This document shows positions 35,649-45,033 of a stretch of DNA of 64,000 nt, one piece after another. Numbering within the stretch: the first letter of the stretch is position 1; each line of letters begins with the position of its first letter. Source of the DNA: Actinomycetales bacterium (lineage in GTDB: Bacteria; Actinomycetota; Actinomycetes; Actinomycetales; Dermatophilaceae). The position numbers were made by a program, and so were the translations under genes. The notes under the pieces are model-generated. The model was not told the DNA's origin, did not search any database, and saw nothing but the letters and a program-made list of their open reading frames with translations. Where the stretch lies: NCBI GenBank assembly GCA_016715285.1, contig JADKAO010000011.1:1-64000 (forward strand), read 5' to 3'.

Positions 35649-36755
35649 TTAGCCCTCAAGCCCGAGTGCGACCGCTGCCGAGAAGGCGTCAACGGGGATG
35701 CGGGTCGGCGTGACTTCGCTGCCGTCCTGGCGCTTGAGCGCCCACTGCGGGTCTTTGAGTCCGTGCCCGGTGACCGTGCACACGATGGTGGCACCAGCAG
35801 GGACGTCACCCGCCTCGGCGCACGCGAGCAGCCCAGCGACACTCGCTGCTGATCCGGGTTCGACGAAGACGCCCTCTTTGGCGGACAAAATCCGGTGCGC
35901 CGCAAGGATTTGCTCGTCCGTGACGGCGTCGATGCGACCGCCCGAGTCATCTCGCGCGGCGACCGCTTGCGCCCACGAGGCGGGGTTGCCGATCCGGATG
36001 GCGGTCGCGATGGTCTCCGGGTTGTCCACCGGGTGACCGAGGACGATCGGCGCGGCGCCAGCGGCCTGGAAGCCCCACATGCGCGGCAGCCTCGTGGCCG
36101 GTCCGCCGGTGGCGGCGTCGCCGACAGCACCCGGGGTGCCCGCGCAATACTCCTGGTACCCGCGCCAATACGCCGTGATATTGCCGGCGTTGCCGACAGG
36201 CAAGCAATGGATATCGGGCGCGTCGCCAAGGGCGTCAATAATCTCGAAGGCCGCCGTCTTCTGGCCCTCGATCCGGGCCGGGTTCACCGAGTTGACGAGC
36301 TCGACCGGGTAGGCCTCGGCGAGCTTGCGCGCCACCTCGAGGCAGTCATCGAAGTTGCCCTCAACCTGCAGCAATGTCGCCCCGTGCGCCACTGCCTGCG
36401 AGAGCTTGCCCATGGCGATCTTGCCGTCGGGCACGAGGACCGCACACGTCATCCCAGCCTTGGTCGCATAGGCCGCGGCACTCGCGCTCGTGTTGCCCGT
36501 TGACGCGCAAATCACCGCTCGCGCACCGACTTTGGCGGCCATCGAGATCGCGGTTGTCATTCCGCGGTCCTTAAAAGACCCGGTCGGGTTCAGGCCTTCG
36601 TACTTGAGGTAGACCTGCGCCCCCGCAAGCTCAGACAGGTATGCCGCGGGGATGAGCGGGGTGCCACCCTCCAGGAGCGTCACAGTCGGGGCGCCCGCAA
36701 GCATCGGGAGCCGGTCGGCATACTCGGGAATGACCCCACGCCACTGGTGAGCCAC
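35649..36755 (-). CDS. thrC: Threonine synthase
   Basis: 368 residues, fold-type II PLP enzyme. The PLP lysine is in NPTGSFKDRGMT near residue 60, the phosphate loop in LPVGNAGNITAYW near 190. Converts phosphohomoserine to threonine. Located 2 bp after hom and just before thrB in one operon with lysA. Confidence 0.96.
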   Translation of the reverse strand: MAHQWRGVIPEYADRLPMLAGAPTVTLLEGGTPLIPAAYLSELAGAQVYLKYEGLNPTGSFKDRGMTTAISMAAKVGARAVICASTGNTSASAAAYATKAGMTCAVLVPDGKIAMGKLSQAVAHGATLLQVEGNFDDCLEVARKLAEAYPVELVNSVNPARIEGQKTAAFEIIDALGDAPDIHCLPVGNAGNITAYWRGYQEYCAGTPGAVGDAATGGPATRLPRMWGFQAAGAAPIVLGHPVDNPETIATAIRIGNPASWAQAVAARDDSGGRIDAVTDEQILAAHRILSAKEGVFVEPGSAASVAGLLACAEAGDVPAGATIVCTVTGHGLKDPQWALKRQDGSEVTPTRIPVDAFSAAVALGLEG

Positions 36756-36757
36756 GA

Positions 36758-38125
36758 CTAGACACCTTCCACACGCATGACGGAGTTGACGCCGCGCACG
36801 ATCGGGAGCGCAGCGAGAGCATCGACGGTCGCCGACAGGGCGGCATCCGGGGCAGCGTGCGTGACGACGACGAGACTCGCGGCCCGGACCTGATCCGAAT
36901 CGCCGCCGACCTGCTGCTGACGAACCGTCTCGATGGACACGTCATGGTCCGCGAACGCCGTCGCCACCTGGGCCAGGACGCCCGGCCGATCCTCGACATC
37001 GAGGCTGATGTGATAGCGGGTGAGCGCCTGGCCCATATCGAGCACCGGCAGGTCGGCATAGGCACTTTCGCCTGGCCCGCGGCCACCAGTGACGCGGTGG
37101 CGGGCGACAGCGACGACGTCGCCGAGCACCGCGCTCGCGGTCGGGTCACCGCCAGCACCGCGACCATAAAACATGAGCTGCCCCGCCGCATCGGCTTCGA
37201 CGAACACCGCGTTGAACGCTTCGCGCACGCCGGCAAGCGGGTGACGCCGCGGCACCATCGCGGGATGGACTCGAACCGACACACCAGCCGGTATGCCGTC
37301 CGGCCCGTCCACGCGCTCGCAGATCGCGAGGAGTTTGACAACGCAATCCATGTCGGCTGCGGCTTGGACGTCAGCGGCGGTGACTTCGGTGATGCCCTCG
37401 CGGTGGACATCGCGACCGGCGACCCGGGAGTGGAAGGCAAGCGAGGCCAGGATGGCGGCCTTGGCTGCCGCATCGAAACCCTCGACATCGGCGGTCGGGT
37501 CGGCCTCGGCATACCCCAGCGCTTGCGCCTGGCTGACCGCGTCGGCGAACCCAGCTCCGGTCGTGTCCATCTTGTCGAGCACATAGTTCGTCGTGCCGTT
37601 GACGATGCCGATGACCTTGCGGACGCTGTCTCCCGCAAGGGACTCGCGCAGCGGGCGCAGCAGCGGGATGGCGCCCGCAACGGCCGCCTCGTAGTAGAGA
37701 TCGACGCCGTACTGAGCGGCCGCGGCATACAGCGTCGGGCCGTCCTCGGCCAGCAGCGCCTTGTTGGCGGTGACGACAGACGCGCCGTGTTCCATGGCGC
37801 GCAGGATGAGTGAGCGGGCCGGCTCGATGCCGCCGATGACCTCGACCACAATGTCGGCCCTGGTCACGAGCTCGACCGAATCGGTGGTGAAGAGCGCGGG
37901 GTCCACACCAGCTGAAGCACGGTCACGGCCGGGCCGACGCACGCCGATTCCCACGAGGTGCAGTGGTCGACCGACCCGCGAGGCGAGGTCATCGGCATGG
38001 TCATGCAAGAGTCGCGCGACGGCAGACCCGACGACTCCGCAGCCGATTAGCGCGATCCGAAGCGGGCGGTCGGCGTCGGGCCTGTGGGGGTCGGCAAAAG
38101 CTCGGGCGTCCTGAGGGTCACTCAC
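36758..38125 (-). CDS. hom: Homoserine dehydrogenase
   Basis: 455 residues. NAD(P) loop ALIGCGVVGSAVARLL near 25, the catalytic region INGTTNYVLDKM near 175 and GYAEADPTADVEGFDAAAKA near 200, and a C-terminal ACT domain (RPGVLAQVATAFADHDVSIETV, near 365-445) for threonine feedback. It reduces aspartate semialdehyde to homoserine. 40 bp after lysA. Confidence 0.96.
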   Translation of the reverse strand: MSDPQDARAFADPHRPDADRPLRIALIGCGVVGSAVARLLHDHADDLASRVGRPLHLVGIGVRRPGRDRASAGVDPALFTTDSVELVTRADIVVEVIGGIEPARSLILRAMEHGASVVTANKALLAEDGPTLYAAAAQYGVDLYYEAAVAGAIPLLRPLRESLAGDSVRKVIGIVNGTTNYVLDKMDTTGAGFADAVSQAQALGYAEADPTADVEGFDAAAKAAILASLAFHSRVAGRDVHREGITEVTAADVQAAADMDCVVKLLAICERVDGPDGIPAGVSVRVHPAMVPRRHPLAGVREAFNAVFVEADAAGQLMFYGRGAGGDPTASAVLGDVVAVARHRVTGGRGPGESAYADLPVLDMGQALTRYHISLDVEDRPGVLAQVATAFADHDVSIETVRQQQVGGDSDQVRAASLVVVTHAAPDAALSATVDALAALPIVRGVNSVMRVEGV

Positions 38126-38165
38126 GGTGCACCATCATCCCCGATCTGACAGGCGGCAGCAGACA

Positions 38166-39596
38166 TCACACGACATCGAGCGCGAGGAGGTCAGCGATGG
38201 TCTCGCGCCGGATGAGCAGGCGCGCCTCGCCGTCACGCACCGCGACAACGGGCGGACGGGGCGCGTGGTTGTACTGGCTCGAGAGCGCCCGGCAATAGGC
38301 CCCGGTGCCCGGGACGGCGATGAGATCACCTGGAGTGACGTCCCCAGGGAGGAACTCGTCCTTGACGACGATGTCGCCGCTCTCGCAGTGTTTGCCGACG
38401 ACGCGCGACAGCACCGGTGCCGCTGAACTGGATCGTGACGCGAGCGAGCAGGAGTAGTCGGCGTCGTAGAGCGCGGTGCGAATGTTGTCGCTCATCCCGC
38501 CGTCGACCGCGATATAGCGCCGTTGGGCACCACCGTCGAGGCGCACCCGCTTGACCGTGCCGACCTCATAGAGAGTGAACGTGCTCGGACCGGCGATGGC
38601 ACGGCCGGGTTCTATCGAAATCCGCGGTACCGCCACTCCCCCGATGCGGCACTCGCGTTCGACGATTTCGGCCATACCTACCGCGAGGTTCTTGGGTGTG
38701 AGGGGGTCGTGCTCGCTGGTGTAGGCGATGCCAAACCCACCGCCGAGGTCGAGTTCAGGAACCTCAATGCCATGTTCCCGAGATACCTCGGCGTGCAACC
38801 GCACCATCCGGCGAGCCGAAACCTCGAAGCCCGCGGTGTCGAAGATCTGCGAGCCGATGTGGCTGTGCAGCCCAACGAGTTCGAGGTGGGGGGCGTGGGC
38901 GAGGACCCTGCGGACAGCCTCGGCGGCATCGCCCCCGGCGAGGGAGAAGCCGAACTTCTGGTCCTCGTGCGCGGTTGCGATGAACTCGTGGGTGTGCGCC
39001 TCGACCCCGACCGTAACGCGCACCATGACGCGCGCAACCCGCCCCAGCCGCGCAGCGGTGCGCGCGAGCCGTTCGATCTCGTCGAATGAGTCGACAACGA
39101 TCCGCCCCACACCGTGCGACCCATAAGACACCGCCGCCTCGAGCTCGGCCAGCGATTTGTTGTTGCCGTGCATGCCGATCCGCTCGCCGGGCAGCTCGGC
39201 GCGCATTGCGACGGCCAGCTCGCCGCCGGAGCAGACGTCGAGGTTGAGCCCGTCGTCGCGGATCCAGCGGGCAACTTCAGTGCACAGGAAGGCTTTACCG
39301 GCGTAATAGACGTCCGCACCGCCGCACAGGTCACCGAAGATCTCGTCATAGGTCTTGGCGAATTCCTTTGCCCGCCAACGGAAGTCCGCCTCGTCGACGA
39401 CGTATGCCGGGGTGCCGAACTTCGCAGCCAGGTCGGTGACGGGGACGCCCGCGACCTGCAAGACGCCGTCGCCTGACCGGCCGACGTTCTGGGCCCACAG
39501 CGACGGGGTCAGAGCATTGACGTCGTGTGGGAGCTGCAGCCAGGTAGGGCCGCGATAGCCCTCGGCATGCAGCGCCCCAGCCTCATGTGCGCGCAT
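38166..39596 (-). CDS. lysA: Diaminopimelate decarboxylase
   Basis: 476 residues, fold-type III PLP enzyme. PLP lysine in VYYAGKAFLC near 77, GSHIGSQIFD near 245, GGGFGIAYT near 285, and the catalytic Cys in VGKHCESGDIV near 393. It makes lysine from meso-diaminopimelate. It starts 3 bp after the ArgS-like gene, so they are cotranscribed. Confidence 0.96.
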   Translation of the reverse strand: MRAHEAGALHAEGYRGPTWLQLPHDVNALTPSLWAQNVGRSGDGVLQVAGVPVTDLAAKFGTPAYVVDEADFRWRAKEFAKTYDEIFGDLCGGADVYYAGKAFLCTEVARWIRDDGLNLDVCSGGELAVAMRAELPGERIGMHGNNKSLAELEAAVSYGSHGVGRIVVDSFDEIERLARTAARLGRVARVMVRVTVGVEAHTHEFIATAHEDQKFGFSLAGGDAAEAVRRVLAHAPHLELVGLHSHIGSQIFDTAGFEVSARRMVRLHAEVSREHGIEVPELDLGGGFGIAYTSEHDPLTPKNLAVGMAEIVERECRIGGVAVPRISIEPGRAIAGPSTFTLYEVGTVKRVRLDGGAQRRYIAVDGGMSDNIRTALYDADYSCSLASRSSSAAPVLSRVVGKHCESGDIVVKDEFLPGDVTPGDLIAVPGTGAYCRALSSQYNHAPRPPVVAVRDGEARLLIRRETIADLLALDVV

Positions 39597-39599
39597 GCC

Positions 39600-40358
39600 T
39601 TACATCCTCTCGGGCGTGCTCACCCCAAGGAGTGACATTCCACGCTCCAAGACACGAGCGGTCGCCGCCGCAGTCACCTCATCGATCGGCTCGCAGCGCA
39701 GGTATGCCGTGGCGACCGCAAGGAGGGCCGAAGCGGTGTCGTGCGGCCGAGTGTGCGCGCGGGCGAGCCGGCGAGGAGCGTCGAGGAGTTCGGTCACCAG
39801 TTCAGCGACGCCTGGCGACGTGATCTCCTCGGCCATCGCCAGAGCCGATTCAGGCCGATGCCGTGATGCCTCTCGGCGGGCTCGCCCAAGGGCGAACTGG
39901 ACGGCGAACACCGGGTTGTCGAGCACTCGGCGCCCGCTCGCGCGAGGGTCCAGTGCGGGCGCGCCGCCCGAGCGGCGCGCGGCCTCGAAGCGCACTTCAT
40001 CCTGCCCCGGAGCGGGAGGAACGGCGATTGCGGGGAGGTCGGCGGACGGCATACCAGATCCTGACCCGACCGATGCGAGGAACCGTCTCACCGCCCCCGC
40101 AGCCAAGCTCACGCGCACCCCGCTCCCGTCAGGCGCAGCATGAGCAGCAATCCCCCGGGCACGAAGCTCTTCGGTGAGTCGCGCGGCCAGGGTTTCCGGG
40201 TCCACTCGTGACCGGCGTGCCTGCAAGGTGTGCCACACGTGCGGCGAGTCCGGAGTGCGTTCTAAGGGGGCGGGCTCCCCGCCAGCGAGGCGCGCGATCC
40301 GTCCGGCGAGATCGATCAGGCCCGTGACGTCGGGGGTGCCTGACGCCGTCGGTTCCAT
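39600..40358 (-). CDS. ArgS-related anticodon-binding (DALR domain) protein, NrtL-like
   Basis: 252 residues from ATG 40358 (a GTG at 40394 would add 12). The C-terminal half has VLDNPVFAVQFALGRARREASR, the DALR anticodon-binding pattern of class I arginyl-tRNA synthetases (compare NPAYYVQYAHAR); the N-terminal half has PHVWHTLQARRSRVDPETLAARL and an added beta region. There is no HIGH or KMSKS motif, so no aminoacylation. Such stand-alone proteins are named NrtL in streptomycetes. It occupies the place where mycobacteria have argS, next to lysA, and is divergent from tRNA-Arg by 61 bp. Function unknown; tRNA binding is inferred. Confidence 0.75.
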   Translation of the reverse strand: MEPTASGTPDVTGLIDLAGRIARLAGGEPAPLERTPDSPHVWHTLQARRSRVDPETLAARLTEELRARGIAAHAAPDGSGVRVSLAAGAVRRFLASVGSGSGMPSADLPAIAVPPAPGQDEVRFEAARRSGGAPALDPRASGRRVLDNPVFAVQFALGRARREASRHRPESALAMAEEITSPGVAELVTELLDAPRRLARAHTRPHDTASALLAVATAYLRCEPIDEVTAAATARVLERGMSLLGVSTPERM

Positions 40359-40419
40359 GTTGGGAAGCCTAGGCTGATACATTCCTCCGGGCACGACATC
40401 CCAGCGTGAGCTGGTCCGA

Positions 40420-40494
40420 GCCCCCGTAGCTCAGGGGATAGAGCACCGCCCTCCGGAGGCGGGGGCGCAGGTTCGAATCCTGCCGGGGGCACCA
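40420..40494 (+). tRNA. tRNA-Arg (anticodon CCG)
   Basis: Cloverleaf reads directly: acceptor GCCCCCG/CGGGGGC, D arm GCTC-AGGGGATA-GAGC, anticodon arm CCGCC-CTCCGGA-GGCGG with anticodon CCG, T arm GCAGG-TTCGAAT-CCTGC, discriminator A and encoded CCA. Reads CGG arginine codons. Confidence 0.96.
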
Positions 40495-40542
40495 AAAATG
40501 GTTGGCGCACCACACTTTTTTGCACAATCGCTCGTGATGCAG

Positions 40543-41583
40543 CTAGCGCCGGGTCGCGTCGGTGACCTCGCCGACCAACTCTTCGAGCACGTCCTCCAAG
40601 AAGACGACTCCCGTCACCTCGCCGTGGTCCCCCAGAACCGTGGCCAAGTGAGCTCCCGTGCGTTGCATCGTGGCAAGGACATCCTCGACCTCGTCTGAGG
40701 CAGACACCGAGGCCAGCAACCGCACCCGGTGCAGGGGCACTGGCGACACATACTCATCGCCCTCGGCATACAACACGTCTTTGAGGTGGAGGTAGCCGAC
40801 CAAGGTGCCGTCTTCACCCACCATGGGGAACCGCGAGAACCCGGTCCGCGCAACCTGGGTCTCCACCTGAGCCGGACTCACCTCCACAGGCACTGTGACG
40901 AGGCCCGCGAGTGGCTGCGCGACGTCGACCGCACGCTTATCGGTGAACTCCAGGGCGCTACGCACCAGGCCCTGCCGATCGGCCTCGATGAGCCCTTCGC
41001 GGTGGCTCTCGGCGACGATGTGGCCGACCTCTTGGGCGGTGAACGCCGATGCGATCTCGTCCTTGGGCTCAATCCGGAAGACCCGCCGCACCAGCGTTTT
41101 GGAGATCCCTTCCATGATGCGCACGAGCGGCCGCAGTGTCCGCGACACCATGAGCAGGCTTGGCACGAGGATCATCGCCGCGCGGTCAGGTCCGGCAAGT
41201 GCCAGGTTTTTGGGGATCATCTCGCCGACAACGACGTGCAAGTACACGACGATGAGCAGCGCCCCCGCGAGCGAGAGGGCGTTCACCCCGCCCTCACCGA
41301 GCGGGAGCATCGCGGCATACGGATGCAGGATGTGATGGAGCGCCGACTCCGCGAGCGCACCCAGCCCGACCGAGCACACCGTGATCCCAAGTTGCGCGGT
41401 GGCGAGCATCGATCCCATGTGTTCGAGAGCATCGAGGCACTTTGCGGCGCGCACGCTCCCCGCTTGGGCGAGCGGTTCAAGGGCGGATCGTCGCGCAGCC
41501 ATGGCAGCAAACTCCGCGCCCACGAAGTACGCATTGAGGATCAGCAAGACGAGCGAAATCCACAGGGCCGCAGTGTTACTCAC
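40543..41583 (-). CDS. CNNM/CorC-HlyC family membrane protein (second of pair)
   Basis: 346 residues from GTG 41583, overlapping the upstream stop (GTGA). DUF21 membrane domain (about 1-180; ISLVLLILNAYFVGAEFAAMAARRSAL) followed by a CBS pair (about 200-330; FSRFPMVGEDGTLVGYLHLKDVL and HLATVLGDHGEVTGVVFLEDVLEELVGE). It lacks the CorC_HlyC C-terminal domain present in its partner. Related proteins handle magnesium or cobalt efflux; the ion is unknown. Probably a heteromeric partner of the upstream gene product. Confidence 0.88.
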   Translation of the reverse strand: MSNTAALWISLVLLILNAYFVGAEFAAMAARRSALEPLAQAGSVRAAKCLDALEHMGSMLATAQLGITVCSVGLGALAESALHHILHPYAAMLPLGEGGVNALSLAGALLIVVYLHVVVGEMIPKNLALAGPDRAAMILVPSLLMVSRTLRPLVRIMEGISKTLVRRVFRIEPKDEIASAFTAQEVGHIVAESHREGLIEADRQGLVRSALEFTDKRAVDVAQPLAGLVTVPVEVSPAQVETQVARTGFSRFPMVGEDGTLVGYLHLKDVLYAEGDEYVSPVPLHRVRLLASVSASDEVEDVLATMQRTGAHLATVLGDHGEVTGVVFLEDVLEELVGEVTDATRR

Positions 41584-42872
41584 GAGAGGACCTCGAACCG
41601 CACCCGCGCCACGCGACGACCATCCATGCGCAGCACCCGGAGTCGCCACCCAGGGATTTCGAGGTGGTCGCCTTCGGCGGGCACGCGACCTAGTGCAGCC
41701 ATGACAAAACCACCCAAGGTCTCGTATGCCGCACCCTCTGGCACCGGCGCGCCGAGCCGCGCCGTCACCTCATCGGGTCGCCAGATGCCCGGCACCGACC
41801 AGGAGCCGTCGGCAAGTTGATGGGCCGGCATCCGGGAAGCGTCGTGCTCGTCGCGGACTTCGCCGACGAGTTCTTCGATGACGTCCTCGAGGGTGACGAC
41901 CCCTGAGGTGCCGCCGTGCTCGTCCAGGACCACGGCGAACTGCAGCCCCGAGGTGCGGAGTTCGCCGAGCAGGGTTGCCAGCCGCATGGTTTCAGGGACG
42001 GCCACGTGGGGGGTCATGAGCGCGGAGACCGGGACGGCCTCGCGTCGCTTCCACGGCACCGCGACCGCCTGCTTGACGTGCACGACGCCGTCGATGTCGT
42101 CCCAGTCGTCTCCCAGTACGGGGAAGCGCGAATGCCCAGTATGCCGGGTCAGCCGAACGACGTCGGCAGCGGAGGCCGTGCGTGACACCGCCGAGGCCCG
42201 CACCCGAGGCGTCATGACGTCGACCGCGGTCCGCTCCGCGAAGTCGAGGCTCCGGTTGATGATGAGCGCGGTCGATTCTTCGAGAGTGCCGACCTCGGCC
42301 GATCGCCGGACCAAGCTGGCCAGCTCTTGCGGAGTTCGGGCCCCGGAAAGCTCTTCCTGCGGCTCGATGCCAATCCCTCTCAGGAACCCATTTGCGGACC
42401 CGTTCAGGGCCGAAATCAGGGGTTTGGCGATGATCGAAAACACGCGGACTGGTCCCGCAACGACCTTTGCCACCGGCAGCGGCGCCGAGATCCCCAGAAA
42501 CTGGGGCAGCAACTCGCCAATGATCATGGAGAACACCGTGAAGAGCACCAGCGCGGCCCCCGCAGCGACCGCATCCAACGCGCCGTCTGGGACAAACGGG
42601 CGAAAGGCGCCTGTGAGCAAGCTGCCCAGTGACGGCTGCGCGAGGTATCCGACCACCAACGTGGTCAGCGTGATGCCAACCTGCGCCGCGGATAGCTGCG
42701 TCGACAGCCTGCGCAGCGAGGTCATCACCGATAGAGCACCGGTGTCACCCTCGTCGATCGCCCGTTGGACCGCTGGCCGATCTAAGGCCACGAGTGAGAA
42801 CTCCATGGCGACGAAAACTCCCGTGCCGACCGTGAGCAAAACGGCAGCCGCAAGGAGGATCCATTCGCCCAT
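41580..42872 (-). CDS. CNNM/CorC-HlyC family membrane protein (first of pair)
   Basis: 430 residues. DUF21 transmembrane domain (about 1-190, MGEWILLAAAVLLTVGTGVFVAMEFSLVAL), CBS pair (about 210-335, HSRFPVLGDDWDDIDGVVHVKQAV and FAVVLDEHGGTSGVVTLEDVIEELVGE), and a C-terminal CorC_HlyC transporter-associated domain (about 345-430, GSWSVPGIWRPDEVTARLG...LGGFVMAALGRVPAEGD). Likely metal-ion transport or sensing at the membrane. Two tandem, coupled genes of this family are common in actinobacteria. Confidence 0.9.
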   Translation of the reverse strand: MGEWILLAAAVLLTVGTGVFVAMEFSLVALDRPAVQRAIDEGDTGALSVMTSLRRLSTQLSAAQVGITLTTLVVGYLAQPSLGSLLTGAFRPFVPDGALDAVAAGAALVLFTVFSMIIGELLPQFLGISAPLPVAKVVAGPVRVFSIIAKPLISALNGSANGFLRGIGIEPQEELSGARTPQELASLVRRSAEVGTLEESTALIINRSLDFAERTAVDVMTPRVRASAVSRTASAADVVRLTRHTGHSRFPVLGDDWDDIDGVVHVKQAVAVPWKRREAVPVSALMTPHVAVPETMRLATLLGELRTSGLQFAVVLDEHGGTSGVVTLEDVIEELVGEVRDEHDASRMPAHQLADGSWSVPGIWRPDEVTARLGAPVPEGAAYETLGGFVMAALGRVPAEGDHLEIPGWRLRVLRMDGRRVARVRFEVLS

Positions 42873-43029
42873 AGTGAGCCCAACGATAGCTCGGGCAGGG
42901 AGGGCCTGTTCCGCTCCGGAGCCACCCTGACTCGACCCTGAGCGTCGCCTGGTTATCAGCCGGACGGCGCGCGCCCAGGCGGCGAGCGTGTTTCGATGGG
43001 GTCATGACTCGCACACTCGGGGTCCTCAC

Positions 43030-44040
43030 ATGACAGTGACGACGGCATACCCCTCTCCTAGTTCACCTCCCCCTCCCTCCGGACCCATCCTCGGAGTCCC
43101 GCTTCACGTCCGGGACCTGACGAAGAGATTCGGGGCATTCACGGCCGTCGACCGGCTCACGTTCACCGTCGAGCCCGGGCGCGTCACCGGCTTCCTCGGT
43201 CCCAATGGTGCCGGCAAGACGACGACGATGCGGATGCTCCTCGGCCTCGTACGACCCACCTCTGGAGTCGCTCTCATCGGTGATCACCAGTACCAGGATC
43301 TGCCCAACCCCATGCGGGTAGTGGGTTCTGCACTCGAAGCGACGAACTTCCATCCAGGCCGCAGCGGACGCGACCACTTGCGGGTGCTCGCAGACGCGAG
43401 TGACACCCCCCTCCGCCGCGTTGATGAGCTGCTTGAACTCGTCGGCATCCCCGCAGCCGCCAAGCAACGCGCGGGCGGTTATTCGATGGGTATGCGGCAG
43501 CGGCTCGGGTTGGCGGCTGCGCTGCTCGGCGACCCGGCCGTCGTCATCCTCGACGAGCCCGCCAATGGCCTTGACCCAGAAGGCATTCGCTGGCTACGCG
43601 AGTTCCTGCGGTTCCTCGCCAAGGAGGGTCGCACCGTCTTGATCTCGAGCCACATGCTCGCCGAGGCTGACCAGATCGTCGATGATGTCGTCATCATCGC
43701 CAACGGCCAGATCGTCGCCCAAGGGTCGATCGCAGACCTGCGTGGTGAACCGACGGTCTATGTGCGGACGCCCGATGTCGCGGCCCTCGCGAGTGCGCTC
43801 ACCGCGCGCGGGGTGCTGAGCTCGCCCGGCGAGCGCGGCGGCCTCATCGTCCGCACCGAAGACCCCGCCCGGGTCGGTGACATCGCGCTCGAAGCCGGGA
43901 TGCCGATTCACGAGCTCCACCCGCAGGCATCCGACTTGGAGGACCTGTTCTTCCGGCTCACCGACACTCCGGAGCACCGCAACCGAAACACCGTTCCCGG
44001 CATACCTCATGCCGTGCCCGAGCGGGGGGAGCAGCGATGA
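43030..44040 (+). CDS. ABC transporter ATP-binding protein
   Basis: 336 residues from ATG 43030. A Pro/Ser-rich N-terminus precedes the ATPase domain: Walker A GPNGAGKTTTM near 60, Q-loop region before it reaches the signature YSMGMRQRLGLA near 155, Walker B VVILDEPANGLDP near 178, H-loop LISSHML near 208. The C-terminal 90 residues form the accessory domain seen in drug or bacteriocin exporters of the CcmA/NatA type. It overlaps the permease gene by ATGA. Substrate unknown. Confidence 0.93.
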   Translation: MTVTTAYPSPSSPPPPSGPILGVPLHVRDLTKRFGAFTAVDRLTFTVEPGRVTGFLGPNGAGKTTTMRMLLGLVRPTSGVALIGDHQYQDLPNPMRVVGSALEATNFHPGRSGRDHLRVLADASDTPLRRVDELLELVGIPAAAKQRAGGYSMGMRQRLGLAAALLGDPAVVILDEPANGLDPEGIRWLREFLRFLAKEGRTVLISSHMLAEADQIVDDVVIIANGQIVAQGSIADLRGEPTVYVRTPDVAALASALTARGVLSSPGERGGLIVRTEDPARVGDIALEAGMPIHELHPQASDLEDLFFRLTDTPEHRNRNTVPGIPHAVPERGEQR

Positions 44041-44831
44041 TTCGCGCGATCAAGGCGGAATTCCGCAAGTTCTTTACGACCCGGCTGTGGTGGGGCATGG
44101 CCATCGCGGTCTTCGTCGCCGGCGCGGGCCTCGCGGCACTCTTTGCCCTCTGGGACCCGACCCCTGAGATGACCGGTGGAGTCACCGTGCCCACGTTGGC
44201 CGACCCCAGCCGGGTCCGGTCGGTCTATACCGGCGGGCTCAGTGTGAGCTATCTGCTGACCCTCGCGATTGGCGTCATGACAATCGGCGGCGAATACCGC
44301 CACAAGACGATCACGAGCACCTTCCTCGCGACGCCGCGCCGGGCCCAGGTCATGATCGCCAAGGTGATCTCCCTCGTCGGGATTGGCGGCTTCTATGGAC
44401 TCGTCAGTCTCGTCGGAGGCGTCGGGGTGGGCGGCACGATCATCGCCATACGGGGGTACAGCCCCTTCCCTGACTCGTCGATTCCGAGGACGCTGGCGTT
44501 GAGCCTGTTGGTGCTGGCGCTGTGGGCACTCATCGGCCTGGGGGCGGGCATTCTCATCCCCAACCAAGTGGCAGCACTACTCATCTCGGTCGGGGTGGCG
44601 TGGATCGCCGAGCCGATCCTCAGCATGATCATCGCCTCCCAGAGTTGGGGCAAGACGGTCTCGCCCTACTTCCCGTCGAGCGCGACGACTGCGGCCCTTG
44701 ACCTCGGGACAGCCTCCGGGTCGGCAGCCCCCATGCTCAGTTGGTGGGCTGGGGCGCTCGTGCTCATGGCGTATGCCGCGGTCATGGCCATCATTGGCAC
44801 CGTTCTCACCCTGGGACGCGACGTGAGCTAA
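44037..44831 (+). CDS. ABC-2 type permease
   Basis: 264 residues, six membrane spans. After MIRAIKAEFRKFFTTRLWWGMAIAVFVAGAGL comes EYRHKTITSTFLATPRRAQVMIAK, the usual cytoplasmic coupling segment of ABC-2 permeases. It works with the overlapping ATPase gene as an exporter. A strong hairpin follows. Confidence 0.9.
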   Translation: MIRAIKAEFRKFFTTRLWWGMAIAVFVAGAGLAALFALWDPTPEMTGGVTVPTLADPSRVRSVYTGGLSVSYLLTLAIGVMTIGGEYRHKTITSTFLATPRRAQVMIAKVISLVGIGGFYGLVSLVGGVGVGGTIIAIRGYSPFPDSSIPRTLALSLLVLALWALIGLGAGILIPNQVAALLISVGVAWIAEPILSMIIASQSWGKTVSPYFPSSATTAALDLGTASGSAAPMLSWWAGALVLMAYAAVMAIIGTVLTLGRDVS

Positions 44832-44867
44832 CTCGCACGCTGCCCCTCGCACGCAAGACACGCGTGA

Positions 44868-44899
44868 GGCGCCAGTCACCCGTGGAGGTGACTGGCGCC
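44868..44899 (+). terminator. Terminator after the ABC exporter
   Basis: GGCGCCAGTCACC (44868-44880) and GGTGACTGGCGCC (44887-44899) form a perfect 13-bp stem with a 6-nt loop, 36 bp past the permease stop. It isolates the ABC operon from kgd. Confidence 0.9.
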
Positions 44900-45033
44900 T
44901 TGCGCGTCACGGGCTAGGCTGGGTCGAGGTCGCGGAGTCTGATCCGACACCGCGTCGTTGGGTGCTGTGTGTGAGCACCCGCCCAACAGATCTGCTCCGT
45001 CAGCGTCGACGCAACGAAAGAGGCGAGGCACGA

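Noticed and set aside
40316..40525. Minus-strand frame over the tRNA with the motif FLVPPAGFEPAPP
   Set aside because: It is the antisense of tRNA-Arg; such AGFEPA-type frames are a known artefact of reading tRNA genes as protein.
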